From positions 26,684,643 to 26,748,642 of the forward strand of contig NC_034010.1 in assembly GCF_000346465.2 (NCBI RefSeq): a DNA stretch of 64,000 nt, read 5' to 3'. Positions 46,352 through 57,668 of this stretch are shown here, piece by piece (the first letter of the stretch is position 1; each line of letters begins with the position of its first letter). Below the pieces are notes generated by a model, which did no database searches, was not told the DNA's origin, and saw only the letters and a list, made by a program, of their open reading frames with translations. This stretch comes from Prunus persica (taxonomy: Eukaryota > Streptophyta > Magnoliopsida > Rosales > Rosaceae). The position numbers and the translations under genes were made by a program.

Positions 46352-46624
46352 GTCTGTGACAAAAGCCTTGTAGAAGCTGACTTGGTCTTTGTGGTTGTTG
46401 CAGATGACACTGACTTTAGCTGAAGGGATTGGCTCAGCATCAGTCAAGGACCATGTTCCATAGTGGTCACAGCTCTGGCAATAGATCATGCCTTCCACCA
46501 CCACGTCGATTTTCTTCTGCGCTTCCTCAGGCTTTTTCGGGTCATATTCAGTGGCTGCTATGGAAGGGAAGGCCAGTGGGATGAGGAGGGTTGAAATGAG
46601 GATTATAAGCCGCCTGCTTGCCAT
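46352..46624 (-). pseudogene. Ole e 1-domain gene, 5' half (interrupted by retrotransposon)
   Basis: ATG at 46624 and 91 codons up to the insertion. Residues 1-24 are a signal peptide (IILISTLLIPLAFPSIAATE). The Ole e 1 domain begins with VVVEGMIYCQSCDHYGTWSL and AKVSVICNNHKDQVSFYKAF. The reading frame stops being native at the GTCTG junction with the 3' LTR and ends a few codons into it. The intact protein would be 178 residues, close to small secreted Ole e 1 proteins. By gene order next to the BUB1/MAD3-type gene it corresponds to Arabidopsis At5g05500 (MOP10), from memory. If this chromosome is representative, the gene is a null allele; the homologous chromosome may be intact. Confidence 0.92.
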
Positions 46625-46731
46625 TTCTTAGGACTTAGGGAAAGTACTTGCAGCAGGAGCTTTATTATTAAGACTTTAGAGCACAAGGGTGGGTTGAATG
46701 AAGAGAGATTGGATTGGGTGGTATATATAGC

Positions 46732-46739
46732 AAATTGGA
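46732..46739 (-). promoter_or_regulatory. TATA box of the Ole e 1-domain gene
   Basis: TATATATA (minus strand CTATATATAC), ~108 bp before the ATG at 46624. Confidence 0.65.
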
Positions 46740-47352
46740 TGATTGGTATATCTGGTGAAACAAAGTATTGTTATTGGACGTGGGGGCTGCTAAGTCGCAT
46801 GTCAACGATCTGCAATATTCCAATACGTGAGGGCCATCTCTCTTATGATGAAAATAATCCTGCTTTATAATATGATTTGTCTTTTATTTATTTATAAGTT
46901 GGCTGTAGGCAATCACAATGATCCGAGGTCTGTTATTTTTGGGTTGTATTTGGTATTACTTATAAATGTATTTCCAAAAGTGCAAATTAATCTGGATTTA
47001 ACTTTCCCATGGATATCCAAAGCTTACAAGAATACTTGTAAGGCAGCAACATGTTTCCAAAACTCATGTTTGGCCTTCTGAAAGGTGCTTTCTCATTAAG
47101 TTCATCATAGTTGAATGAACAAAGAAACGAAGTGATAGGTTCATGTATTTTTTATGCCTCTTTTACATTTTACTATTAAACAAAAATACTACGTTTTCCA
47201 GCCTATTTCGATTATATACAAGTAGAATTCTATCACCTTGCCATAGATACAAATCTCTATCAACTAAAGGGAGCTGCATAGTTGGTGCCTTGCCAGTTAC
47301 AGAAGATGAAAACGTGCCCGTGTTCATACTTACAATCAGGACTCTTCAGCTT
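46740..47352. other. Intergenic region without a gene
   Basis: Upstream region of the Ole e 1-domain gene and 3' UTR of the receptor-like kinase. AT-rich, nothing else seen. Confidence 0.6.
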
Positions 47353-50300
47353 CTAGCTTCCATCTGGAGACAACAGTTCAAGCTCTGCCCACCAAAGAGG
47401 GGAGAGTTTTGGGGTTGCCCCATCAGGTGAAATTCCAGTTATTTCTCTCAATCTTGCACTGACTTCTCTCATTGGCGGTCTTTGTTTCGGGTCAGGGTGG
47501 ACGCAAGATCTTGTTACTTCTCCGATTCGATCCAGCTGCTCCTCTTGGAAAGATTCTAGAGTTGGATCAACCATTTCTTTGAGGGGTTGCTCACCTCTCA
47601 AGTAGTCAGAAGCCCAGTCTTCAAGTGAGCCATTGTCCACTGAATAAGGAAGTCTGCCTGTTACCATTTCAAACAATATGACACCAAAGCTGTAAACATT
47701 ACTTTCTCTGTTTGCTGATGGTGTGTTAAAAAGCTTTATGCCAGGTGATTCTTTCTCAGCTTCAGCGGTCTCGTTCCAGAAACTATATTCTGAGACCTTT
47801 GGCGCATAATCCTCCGTTAGCTGGACAGATGAAGAATTCAAGTTGTTGTGAGCTATAGGCGGGTTCAGCTGGTGCATATAATCGAGGCAGTAGGCCACTC
47901 CCATTGCTATTCTCATTCGCATTATCCAATCCAAGTGCTCAGCTTCTTTTACTGCAAGTTCATTAACATTAGTTTAGATATCTCATGCATTATTAGCACA
48001 AACACACACATTTAAGGAGAGGACATTAAGAAGAGTTTCCTGTTAAGTTCAGAAAGATCTAAGAAATTTTTTACCATAAACATACGCCTATCCATGTAAA
48101 TAATAAAAAAGTAGCTTTGTACTCACTGTGTAAATGCTCAAAAAGTGTCCCATTGGGAGCATATTCAAAAACCATCATTCTAGTGAAAGGTTCTTCTTCC
48201 TCACAGTACCCAATAAGGCTGACAAAATTCTTGTGGCTCACTTTTGATAATGTTTTGATCTGAAAACATAAGCATTAGAACAATTAGGGCCTGTTACTGT
48301 TAGACCACATGAAACGGGCATATCATTTTCTAACTTTCGCTTGTTTAATACCTTCTTCCTGAACTGCAACTCTAAATTGCTGCACCAACACTTAGCAGAT
48401 GTCTCTACAAGAGAAGCCACCGCAATTTCAACGCCACTAGACAATGTCCCTTTGTACACTGTACCAATTGGTGAAGAACCTATTACATTACTGAAATCTT
48501 CACAAGCCGCTTCAAGCTCTGATCTCTTAAGGTTTGGTACCCCTGCAATGGAAGTTCGATTTCATGTTTAATTAAAAGAGACATAACTGGCAACATGAAC
48601 ATGAACAATGTATCTAACAGATGGGGTTGGGAAAAGGACTTGCAAATCTGCCTGCTTTGCAACACGACACACCTGCTGGCACCAAATTGCCAAACCCTTA
48701 GGTTCGAACCGTTTAAAACTTCTGGAGCTACTATCATCATGAAGAGATGATTTACCTACCATTTTCACCAGTATTCACAGAATATTAAACAACTCAAAGT
48801 TGTCATACTTAATGCTTTTTCGCTCCCGTTATGCACGTAACTTGATATAGCAGCCGAGATGTTATTATACATACACAATTATTTATCATTATAGAATTTA
48901 GATTTACATAAATTAACATTTTCTGTTACTTAATAAGCCTTACCAGTGACGAAGGCTTTTTGGAGCTGTCCACTTAATCCTGTGGCCCAAGGTTTGACAG
49001 TAGCTACCTTGTTGCTTTTATAGAGATACATAACAATGATTAAAATTGCAAGAGAAACAGCCACGCCTGTGCCTCCAGTCAATAGCGCGACTTTAAGCTT
49101 TGATGCGAAACGTTTGGAACTTGCTACTGGAGCAGAAAGTGAAGGTGAGGAAGCTGGTGCGGTAGGTGGGGAAGTTGGATTCGAGTTGGATGATGGTGCA
49201 GGTGCAACATCAGTATTTGGGGAAGATGCCGGACCATCTGGGCCTGAGTCTGAAGCAGAAGGTTCTGGCCCTTCTGGCGTTGGTGCTTTGTTGGGCATAA
49301 ATGGATCAAAGCTAAAAAAATTTTTAGCCTCTGAAGGAGGGACAGTTGCTGCTCGGAGCACTCTCCCACGAATAGAGTGTTCAATATGAGCAAGGTTCCT
49401 ATAGCAAAGATAAAAGGCAGCATCAGATAAAACAGAAGATGCACTATTTCTAAATACATAAATATTTCAAGAGAAGTCACTAAGAGCATATAATTGAGAC
49501 TAGAGTATTCTATGACGAAAAGTAATGAACTCCCTTTTTCCTACATCATTAGTCCTGCAAAGCCTAACTGAAATTACATACCATGAAATGGATCTTTCAT
49601 TGCAAGATGATTCTCTGCCTGTACCAGAAAGCTGATTCTCATCAACTTGAAATTTGGAAAGAATCTCCAGGTTGTAAATTTCAGGAGATAAGATACCAAG
49701 AAGCCTGTTGTTATCCAGTAGGCTGCAACGTGAGCAAAAATTGATTATTATACATGTATGGGACAAAATGATATAGAATAGATAGAACTTAATGTTCGAC
49801 AGGTGAACCTACAGGATTGCCAACGAAAAATTGCTGCCAAGGTCAGCCGGAAGTGGTCCACTGAAGTTGTTGTATCCTAAATCTAACACCTCCAATTCCT
49901 TCAACTCTCCAATCCCTCCAGGAATGATCCCCGTAAAGGAATTGTTGCGCAAAATACTGTACGAAAACTTTAGTTTAGCAGGATGCACCAGAGAAAGATC
50001 ACAAAGGAAATATACTGTAAATCATTACACATCGAGGCAATGATAACAAAAATGCTTACATAGACTTTATATGGACAAGGTTCCTGAGCTCAGGTGTTAA
50101 CGTTCCACCAAGACAAAGATCTTTTAAGTTCCTGTGCATCATATACATCTAACTTTAGAATCAAAACGGTTAAAGTAGCAAAACAATGAATGATGAGTTT
50201 ATAACAATGGCAGTACTACCATATTAAAAAACTTGACATTAGTCATCAAGTTCAAGTTTTTGATTGATTTGTGATAGAATTCATGATGTCCATTTTTTCC

Positions 50301-50860
50301 TTTCAGAGCTTCTATTATGTCCTTGAATTAAAAACACAATGAAAATCCCATGTACTCATGGCCAGTTCATGGGCCAAAAGAGAAGAAGAAAGGTTTTTGA
50401 GCTATCTCAAAACTTCCTAACTTAAGAATTATATCTTCATAGTCTCAACTTATCATTCAATATATGAATGGAAAAAGAAGGAAAGAAAATTACTCACAAC
50501 ACCACAACTTTTCCATCTGCACACTCGACCCCGAACCATGAGCAAGGGTCAACCTCTCCATCATCATCGTTCCAATTCGACAAAGCACCAAACGGGTCAC
50601 TGACTACTCTATCTCTAAACCTCAATAGCGCCAAACCTGCACAAGAAACAACCAACTCTTTTTAAACATTTTCCTTCACTTCCTCGACGACCAAACAGTA
50701 AACACTTCAACACCAAAAGCCCAGCAGCTCAAACTAATCCCATACCTTCATCATTCAAAGACCAACAAAAACTCAAATTCTGAATCAACAAGCAGACCAC
50801 CACCATACCCAGCATCCCCAAACGGTCCTTCAACCTACTGAACTTCCACTTCTTGTTCAT
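47353..50860 (-). CDS. Inactive LRR receptor-like kinase (At3g56050/At2g40270 type)
   Basis: Nine exons join in frame to 662 codons: 50746-50860, 50498-50636, 50060-50131, 49813-49956, 49582-49722, 48944-49398, 48352-48542, 48127-48259 and 47353-47951. I start at MNKKWKF (50860), just before a hydrophobic signal peptide, rather than at the upstream ATG at 50938. LRR N-terminal cap and repeats: residues ~36-205 (DPCSWFGVEC, LRNNSFTGIIPGGIGELKEL). A Pro/Ser-rich stretch follows at ~230-295, a single membrane span at ~306-330, and the cytoplasmic kinase-like domain from ~356. The ATP Lys is missing (EIAVAS), HRD is replaced by IAHNNLNS and DFG by SEYS, so this is a pseudokinase with a scaffold or signalling role at the plasma membrane. 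Confidence 0.92.
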
Positions 50861-53160
50861 TTTTGTCACGATCGACGCAAACCCAATCAAAATTTTCACG
50901 AGCTTGAAAGCAAACAGAGGCAAGCCAGAGCAAACCAAGCTCAGAACTTTGATCTTGTCTTTAATAAACAGAGTTGAAAAGGCAAATGAGTAAAGTTCAA
51001 AAAACGTGTTCTAGTACTTGCAAACTAATTTAGACCCCCCAGAAGTGTTTGAAAACGCGTACCCTGCAATACAAGTGTTTGATTAATAAAAAAGACCTAA
51101 TTTTTTTATCTGTTTTTGGAGTGAGAATTAAACCAAACCAACCCAGAGGTTATAGCAATTGCCAAAAGGGAACGAACCCAAGTGAGAATGGGTCCAAGAA
51201 CTAAAGCTCACGCCGGGTTTTGGCTAGCGAGAGCTTGGAAAATGGAGGAAAGGTTAAGACTTGGGACGCGCGCGTTTGGATTTTAGTCAAGAACCGGCAA
51301 AAGACTTTTGCCGTACGCCATCGACAAATAGACAACGAGCACGTCAGCTCAAAATAAAAAAGATGTTTTTTTTCTTTTTAAAGGGAAATAAATAGACGAC
51401 GGAGACAGTGTTTGTGTCTTCATCTTATTGACTGAGTAAAACAGTCTTTTCTGGATAAGTCTTTGAGTCGACATGATACCTTCCACGAAATTTACAGCAT
51501 TCCACCAAACAATTCTTTTGTATTTGTATGGTTAACAAGGATCTTCATAATTTTTGTGGCCCTTCACATTTGCCCAAATAAAGATTTTAAATTAATCAGA
51601 CCCCCAATTTGATCTGCAGAATTCTCATATACTTTTTGCTTGAAATATGTTTTCCCAAATTCTCAGTTATGTCATAGAATGTAGTAGGATAAGAGTTTGT
51701 TGTGAAAGGGAAAGAAAACCAATCATGAAAATAATGAAGATGATTGGTTTTAAAATTAAAAATAAGATCATGTACATTTATGTGGTTCGTGCTTGTGCAA
51801 TAAAGTTTCTCTCTTGTTATGTTGATTGATAGCGAGCAAACCATTGACTTTTAGATTTATACAGAGGCTAAAAAATTTATGTAATTCATATTTCATCTAT
51901 ACACACATACATGATTAAATGAGTAGAACGTCTCACGTAAATTGTCCGACCACTCGTACCACAAAGAATTAAATTGTTTGCATTTGGGTACTATGTGGTC
52001 CAAATGCAACCCTTAATACATGAATTATTCTCCTGTATAAAATTAGTCATACAGTTCACATAATCAGGCCGTCTAGCTCAAACTTTTATTATATATTGGA
52101 ATTTTTAAGTGAAGAATTAGCAAGTTAGTCCTAATGAGATCACCATCCATGATCCATCCGCAATTTATTTTGTTTAGTATAATATACATAATTATAGTCA
52201 TCAGCTGGAAAGATTGAACATGATGATGTATTTGATATTGTCCCACTTCCAGCTCTTGGAATTGATAGGTTACTAAACCACTTTGCGTGTACACGTGTGC
52301 TGCGTATATCACAATTTAAAAGCAAAAGGTCCAGCTCCAGACAGATGAACCATTTGAGCTGCGTGCACCCTAAACCGCAATGTGCAATGAAAGCAGTTTG
52401 CAGCCCAGGTGTTTGAAAAAAGTCCAGACTGAAATCCATGTGCCGCGAAGCCTTTAATCAAAATCCACAACCAAGCCTTGACTTATAGCCCAAGCAGGCC
52501 AGTATGGTAGTTGATAGTATTTAAAAAAAAGACAATTTTGATGTAATATTAGGTAGCCCTTCTATAATAGCAAAATTTTCGTTTGATTGATTTTAGTAAT
52601 GTCATAATCTGAATCTCACCAACCAAAATATACGCCTATATACCCATAGAAGAATATTAGAAAGCTAAAAAGACAACATGTTGCCGGTAATATGTGTTTT
52701 GACAAAATAAAAATCTGAAAAAGGAAAAAAAAAAATATTTTCTGACAAATTATAATGTTATGACTCAACTAATGCCCGGTAGTTGTAATATTTTCAATGA
52801 CATATGAAGTTATAAAGTCCAAAACAATCTTATCGCTTATATAAAAAATAATATATGTAATAACAACCGACTTTCATTCAACAAACAAAAGTATCGAACA
52901 AGACAATTTAGTTTCCTTAAATAACAAAATGCTTATTTAATAACAAGATACAATAAAATTCTTGTTTCATTAATCAATCACATTCATATCCCTTGAACTA
53001 AGCAATTAACATTCTTCTGGCAAAAAAAAACTATGCAATTAAATTTTTTTTTTTAAAAAAAAAAAACCTATGCAATTAACATAACAAAGAAAAAATAAGA
53101 AAAATAATAACTGTGTTTTTTTTTTCTTTTGTTTTATAGTTTAATCTATAGGATTGAGAG
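50861..53160. other. 2.3-kb intergenic region without a gene
   Basis: The kinase promoter and leader occupy the left ~400 bp. The remainder is AT-rich with A and T runs (for example 53047-53065). No supported coding region on either strand. Confidence 0.6.
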
Positions 53161-53880
53161 CTATACTTCCTTGTGTCGACGTCGCAGCGGGGAACATGAA
53201 GGGCACATAATCAAACCGTTGACGTTGCAGACCGTACAAGGCCTAAACCCGCCCTTGTCACTATAGACCTTATGGCTTCCATTACATTTTTGACAGAGAA
53301 CAAATCTGAGCCCTCCACAAAAATCACAAGCTCTGGGGTCCACCACTGGGAGCCCTTGGATCAGTCTCTTCAGTTCACCACTCTCATGGAGCTGCTTCAC
53401 CTCTTCGGCCCCACCAATGAACAGCCCGCCAATGAAAACCATTGGCAGAGTCAAAGTCTTATTCCCCGTAATCTCCTGCAGCTCGTCTAAAAATTTTACG
53501 TCCATCGACAGATCTCGCTCGTCGATCGGGGCGCGGAACCCGCGGAGGATTGATCGGACGGTCTTGCAGTCCTCGAAGGTCCTGCGCACGACACGAAGGC
53601 TGGTGTAGTAGATTACGACGCGCTGGTCACCGTCGGGTAGTTTGGGGCTGTGTGGGGTCGCGTTTCGGTGGGCCCACAAGCGAAGGACTGACGTGGATAT
53701 CTTGACCCGGTGCAATATGGAGGCGCTCCGCGGGCTGAGAGCTTCGGATTCGGGTTGGGGTTCGCAAAGGTTTTGGATGTCTTTGAAGGATGAGCAGGAA
53801 AAACTTCTCTGTGATCGTGGAGCTCTGGCTGTGTGCACCCTGCTTGGTGATTTTAGCCATGGTGCCCACATGGTACTCAA
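53161..53880 (-). CDS. Glutaredoxin-domain protein with C-terminal CxxC zinc motifs
   Basis: Single-exon frame of 239 codons, the normal structure of this plant family (At5g39865/At3g57070 type). The N-terminal ~75 residues are Ser/Pro-rich and variable. The glutaredoxin fold spans ~85-180 (QRVVIYYTSLRVVRRTFEDC, LDELQEITGNKTLTLPMVFI, GGLFIGGAEEVKQLHESGEL), but the redox CPYC site is replaced by TSLR, as in the family. Four CxxC pairs follow at 185-188, 196-199, 215-218 and 226-229 (CDFC, CQKC, CTVC, CPSC), a DnaJ-type zinc-binding module. An ATG three codons in (53871) is an alternative start. The role is not established; protein binding rather than disulfide exchange is likely. Confidence 0.93.
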   Translation of the reverse strand: MSTMWAPWLKSPSRVHTARAPRSQRSFSCSSFKDIQNLCEPQPESEALSPRSASILHRVKISTSVLRLWAHRNATPHSPKLPDGDQRVVIYYTSLRVVRRTFEDCKTVRSILRGFRAPIDERDLSMDVKFLDELQEITGNKTLTLPMVFIGGLFIGGAEEVKQLHESGELKRLIQGLPVVDPRACDFCGGLRFVLCQKCNGSHKVYSDKGGFRPCTVCNVNGLIMCPSCSPLRRRHKEV

Positions 53881-53973
53881 GAGAGAGAGAGAGAGAAAGA
53901 GTGGATTTTTTTGGGAGGAGCGGGAGAGAAGGGTGCTTTACTGTATAGTGTCTTGCTGGGTATCTCCTTAGGG

Positions 53974-53981
53974 CTATTTAA
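53974..53981 (-). promoter_or_regulatory. TATA-like element of the glutaredoxin-domain gene
   Basis: TTAAATAG on the minus strand, ~94 bp before the ATG. This region (53961-54041) is duplicated upstream of the KEN-like gene. Confidence 0.5.
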
Positions 53982-54041
53982 GCAAAGCACAATAGGAATT
54001 AGGAAGCCCTAATAAAGTATGTGATGTTAAGTGGTTCTAGA

Positions 54042-55130
54042 TAAGAAGACGAGACATCTTTAGAATTTTAAAAAAAAAAATTTAAGAATTTCAAAATAGT
54101 TCTCGGTTCAGTCAAAAATACGATGTTATAACTCATCACAGTACATCGAATATATCAAAAAATTACCCGTACAATATAATAGTAGTTAGTTAAAAACGGA
54201 TAACATTGCCACTTTCATATTTATTGATTAAATTTTGCTTTAAAAATAGTTAATTTGGTGTGCTACTAGGAGATGCGAAATAATCATCGAATAAGAAACT
54301 TTGTATAGGTTTTTTTTGCTTTTTACCAACAGGAAAGACAAGGTTCAAACTTCAAACATTTTACAATATTCAAAGAGGAAATATCGCAAGGAGTTTTAAA
54401 AGTCTATTGGTGTACATGAACTTGGTGAATTTAGTAGGCATTCACAAGGGGATGGGAACCCCTCCATTCGTTTGAGAGGACAAATTTCATAATAGTAATT
54501 GTGTGGTGGGCTGAGAATTGCCAGGTATATTTGCGCTTGGTTGCAAAATATGAAAATAAGGATTGACTGACTTACCTAAGTTGCTCATAAAACATTCTAT
54601 ATATCTGCTAATTTCAATTTACCATAGAGTTGTATTTTCCAGTTTTGGGTGCTCAGGCCACAAATGTGTGGTCCAAAAGGTATGCGTGCATGCACCCAAT
54701 TAACTGTTTTTGAGCTTTAAATATATGTGTCATTTTGAGTTGTTAATTATAAACCCTATCTACACCAAAATTAAGTAACAGGGTGTAATCCAAATGCCTC
54801 TAACCATTGGAAATCGGAAGTTTTTTTTGTAGATGCTTATTGGGCCTCATTGCCATTTACAACCCAAATGCCTATCAAGTATCTTTGGGCTCAAAAATAG
54901 ATCCTAATACTTATTGTATGGGACTCGCATAGCCCAACCCAATTGTTGTTTATGTTTTCTTTTCCTTTTTCTTTTGGTCAAATGTTATGGTCCTCCTGTC
55001 TAATGATGGTGTGGTGTGCGCAACTTTTACAGGACTAGGTTCCTGAAAATTCGGAAAACATTAGTAAAAAGAAATAGCACTTGTGGATCCGCTTCTATCT
55101 TCTAACTATTCATTTCATTAGAGCAACTCC
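54042..55130. other. Intergenic region without a gene
   Basis: AT-rich, no supported feature. Confidence 0.55.
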
Positions 55131-55558
55131 ATCCATTTGTCTTTTGTCATGGCAAGGGGGGTTAGGAGAGCTACTATTCATGTGAATAGTGGCTGCCCTT
55201 ACAAAAAGCAAAGTGTGTTTCCACCCATTGCCATGACAACTACTATTTACATGAGATATGAGAAGAGAAATTTGTATAGAGTTTTGGTGTGGAAAGTGAA
55301 AAATATGACTAAGTATTTATTTTAAAAAAAATTCTGAAAAGTTTAGTATTTTTTAAAAATTTTTTAGATTTTTAAAAATTATTTTTTGGTTGCTGACGTC
55401 ATCGTTGACGTCAGCAAACCCAAGTTAGACTGAGGGCTGGTTTTGCCTGAGGGCCAACCCAGGCTTGTGGAGCCCACCCACAGCCTGTGCAACATTTGTC
55501 CGCTGAAAGGCTGTTTTGGGCCAAACCCCACGTTTACCCGGGCATGCTGGAGTTGCTC
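55131..55558. mobile_element. Harbinger/Tourist-like non-autonomous element, copy 1
   Basis: Ends GAGCAACTCCATCC and (complement) GAGCAACTCCAGCA are flanked by TTA on both sides (55128-55130, 55559-55561), the target preference of PIF/Harbinger. 428 bp, no transposase. A sub-palindrome around ACTATTCATGTGAATAGTGG lies inside. Confidence 0.8.
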
Positions 55559-56182
55559 TTACTCACGTCCTCAGCCCAAAAGCAGCCCCCTCCTCCAACT
55601 CCATATAGAGCACTAATCACATACAAAACTCAAAGATAAAGGTAAAAGGAAAACAAAATATATGTATGTTCATGTTAAATGCTCTTGATTGTACTCGTGT
55701 ATGCCCCGTGCTTAGGAGATCTATAAATATTATAAATCATAATTTTATAATTAGATTATTATTAATAGTATATTTATTAATTAGGAATTGGAATTCTCAT
55801 CAGGAATTGAATTCCACTTATGGAGGATTTTTTGCGTTTACTTCACATCAAGGAATTGAAAAGTAACTAGGCCTCACATAAAATTAGGAATTGAATTCCT
55901 GATTTTGGAGGAATTCAATTCTTGGAGAACTAATCCATTAGAAATTAATCTTTTTTACTCATTCTATCCTCCCACAATTTTTAAAATTCCAAATTTGTCA
56001 TATACTTTAACCTAACAACGAGGACATTTTAGTCACTTATACCCCAATTCCATATGATTTAGTAAACTACTTCAATAGAATCTGGAATCTAATTCTCCTC
56101 AATCCAACTCCTCCTCAATTCAATTCCTCCTAATCCAATTACGGATTAGTAAACAAGCCATAAGTATAGAATGTTTCCTGGG
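55559..56182. other. AT-rich spacer with repeated GGAATTGAATTCC words
   Basis: Several inverted repeats of AGGAATTGAATTCC between 55780 and 56120 suggest another degenerate MITE, whose ends I could not fix. No gene. Confidence 0.45.
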
Positions 56183-56303
56183 ATTGTGAGTAATTTTTCC
56201 ATAGGGGACTGGATTCCCGAACAAGCTTTCATCCCTTTCAGAACGGTTCTTCTTGGGTGGTGATTTCTCTCCAGTTTGCATTGTGGGGGCCTTTAGGACA
56301 ATG
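56183..56303 (+). pseudogene. Shard of SAM50 exon 3
   Basis: Closely matches the coding strand of SAM50 exon 3 (complement of about 32443-32565). The frame still reads SERFFLGGDFSPVC, but the Trp of FPWGTGF has become a TAG stop and other residues differ. At 56304-56346 a second, shorter piece repeats ATGATTTCTCTCC and CTCATCCCTTCCAGAG. No introns or flanking SAM50 exons accompany it. Confidence 0.88.
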
Positions 56304-56843
56304 ATTTCTCTCCGGATTAGATCTCATCCCTTCCAGAGTGGTTCCCCTTCATAATCCACATCGACATCCAAATAGGGGAATCCAATCCAAGAAGTACCAA
56401 AACCAATAAATCACAGTAAAAAAAACTTTAAAGAAAACATTAGATACATTGGTTTCAAGAGCAATATCACATCAAATAGATTTAAGTGAGAAAATGTTCT
56501 CTTCTAACTCATATGACATGTTATGTTAACATTCAAGGTCTATATTAACATCATACATAATGATATCGTAACATGTCAAACCACTATGGATTTGGGTACA
56601 TAATAGACAAATAATAGTGACTTGACATACATACATAACTAATCAAAGTATGAGGCACCTAAATAATCACGATTAGTCATTTTACATTAGAGGAACAAAC
56701 GTTTTAAATAATAATGATTAATCGAGAAGTCAATGATTAATCTTTAGGTCAGTTTGTATTTATTTGTTATGATATGAATTTTTTATAAATATACTTTATA
56801 TATTGAATTCTGTGTGTTTGTTTTCATTTTTTTTTCCCTTCAG

Positions 56844-57120
56844 AACTCTAATTGATACTATTTTTACCCTTGAGTCAAAAAAGATAACCAACGGTAAAGG
56901 TTATCTAGACTCCCAAAATATTATGGTCGCGAGCAAAGGTGAAAATCTATTTACAAGGGCTTGGTTGTTAAATAGGCTAGAGACAAACCATTCGGACGAG
57001 CCTACCTTTAGAGAGCAATTTGAGACATTGGTTGAAATGATCCTTTATGATCGACATGACTTGTACTTGGAGTTTGATCATTTTCTCAAACTAGTCATAG
57101 CTGCTAAAAAACCTGAGTAA
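56844..57120 (+). CDS. Tandem 3'-terminal exon, copy 1 (unknown gene)
   Basis: Opens after the acceptor TTTTTCCCTTCAG and ends at TAA-like TGAGTAA context (stop 57118-57120): 277 nt, 91 full codons plus stop. Contains GYLDSQNIMV, SKGENLFTRAWLLNR, EPTFREQFETLVEMILYD and HFLKLVIAAKKPE. QNIMV before SKG recalls a kinase catalytic-loop NIL/NIM segment, but that is weak. No upstream exons are found, so it may be an orphan exon. Copies 2 and 3 keep the frame and length exactly. Confidence 0.45.
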
Positions 57121-57121
57121 T

Positions 57122-57123
<2 letters not shown>

Positions 57124-57166
<43 letters not shown>
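57124..57166. repeat. CT microsatellite after the copy 1 exon
   Basis: About 20 CT units. Equivalent runs follow copies 2 (about 59083-59116) and 3 (about 60153-60213) with different lengths. Confidence 0.95.
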
Positions 57167-57167
<1 letters not shown>

Positions 57168-57668
57168 AGTATATATTATTTTATTATTTTCTCCAACTAG
57201 TCACAGCTGTAAACAATCATTGTATGCAGTTTCAAATTTGAACAACTAAAACATCACCCGTTCTTGTTACCTGCCCCTGAAAGATACCGGTTTGTAACTC
57301 ATATTTTTCCACGTCTCGACTTGATGAAAAAATCTAGGAGTTGTTAACAATATTTGTATGCAGTTTATAGTCGGAGGTAAAAGTATGTGTGAGAGGGACC
57401 CCTTCATAATCCACATTAACATCCATATAGGGGAATCCAATCCAAGAAGTACTAAAACCAATAAATCACAGTAAAAAAAACCTTAAAGAAAACATAAGAT
57501 ACATCGGTTTCAAGAGCATTATCACATCAAATAGATTTAAGTGAGAAAATGTTCTCTTCATAACTCATTTGACATGTTTTGTTAACATTCAAGGTCTATA
57601 TTAACATCATACATAATGACATCGTAACATGTCAAACCACTATGGATTTGGGTACATAATAGTTAAAT

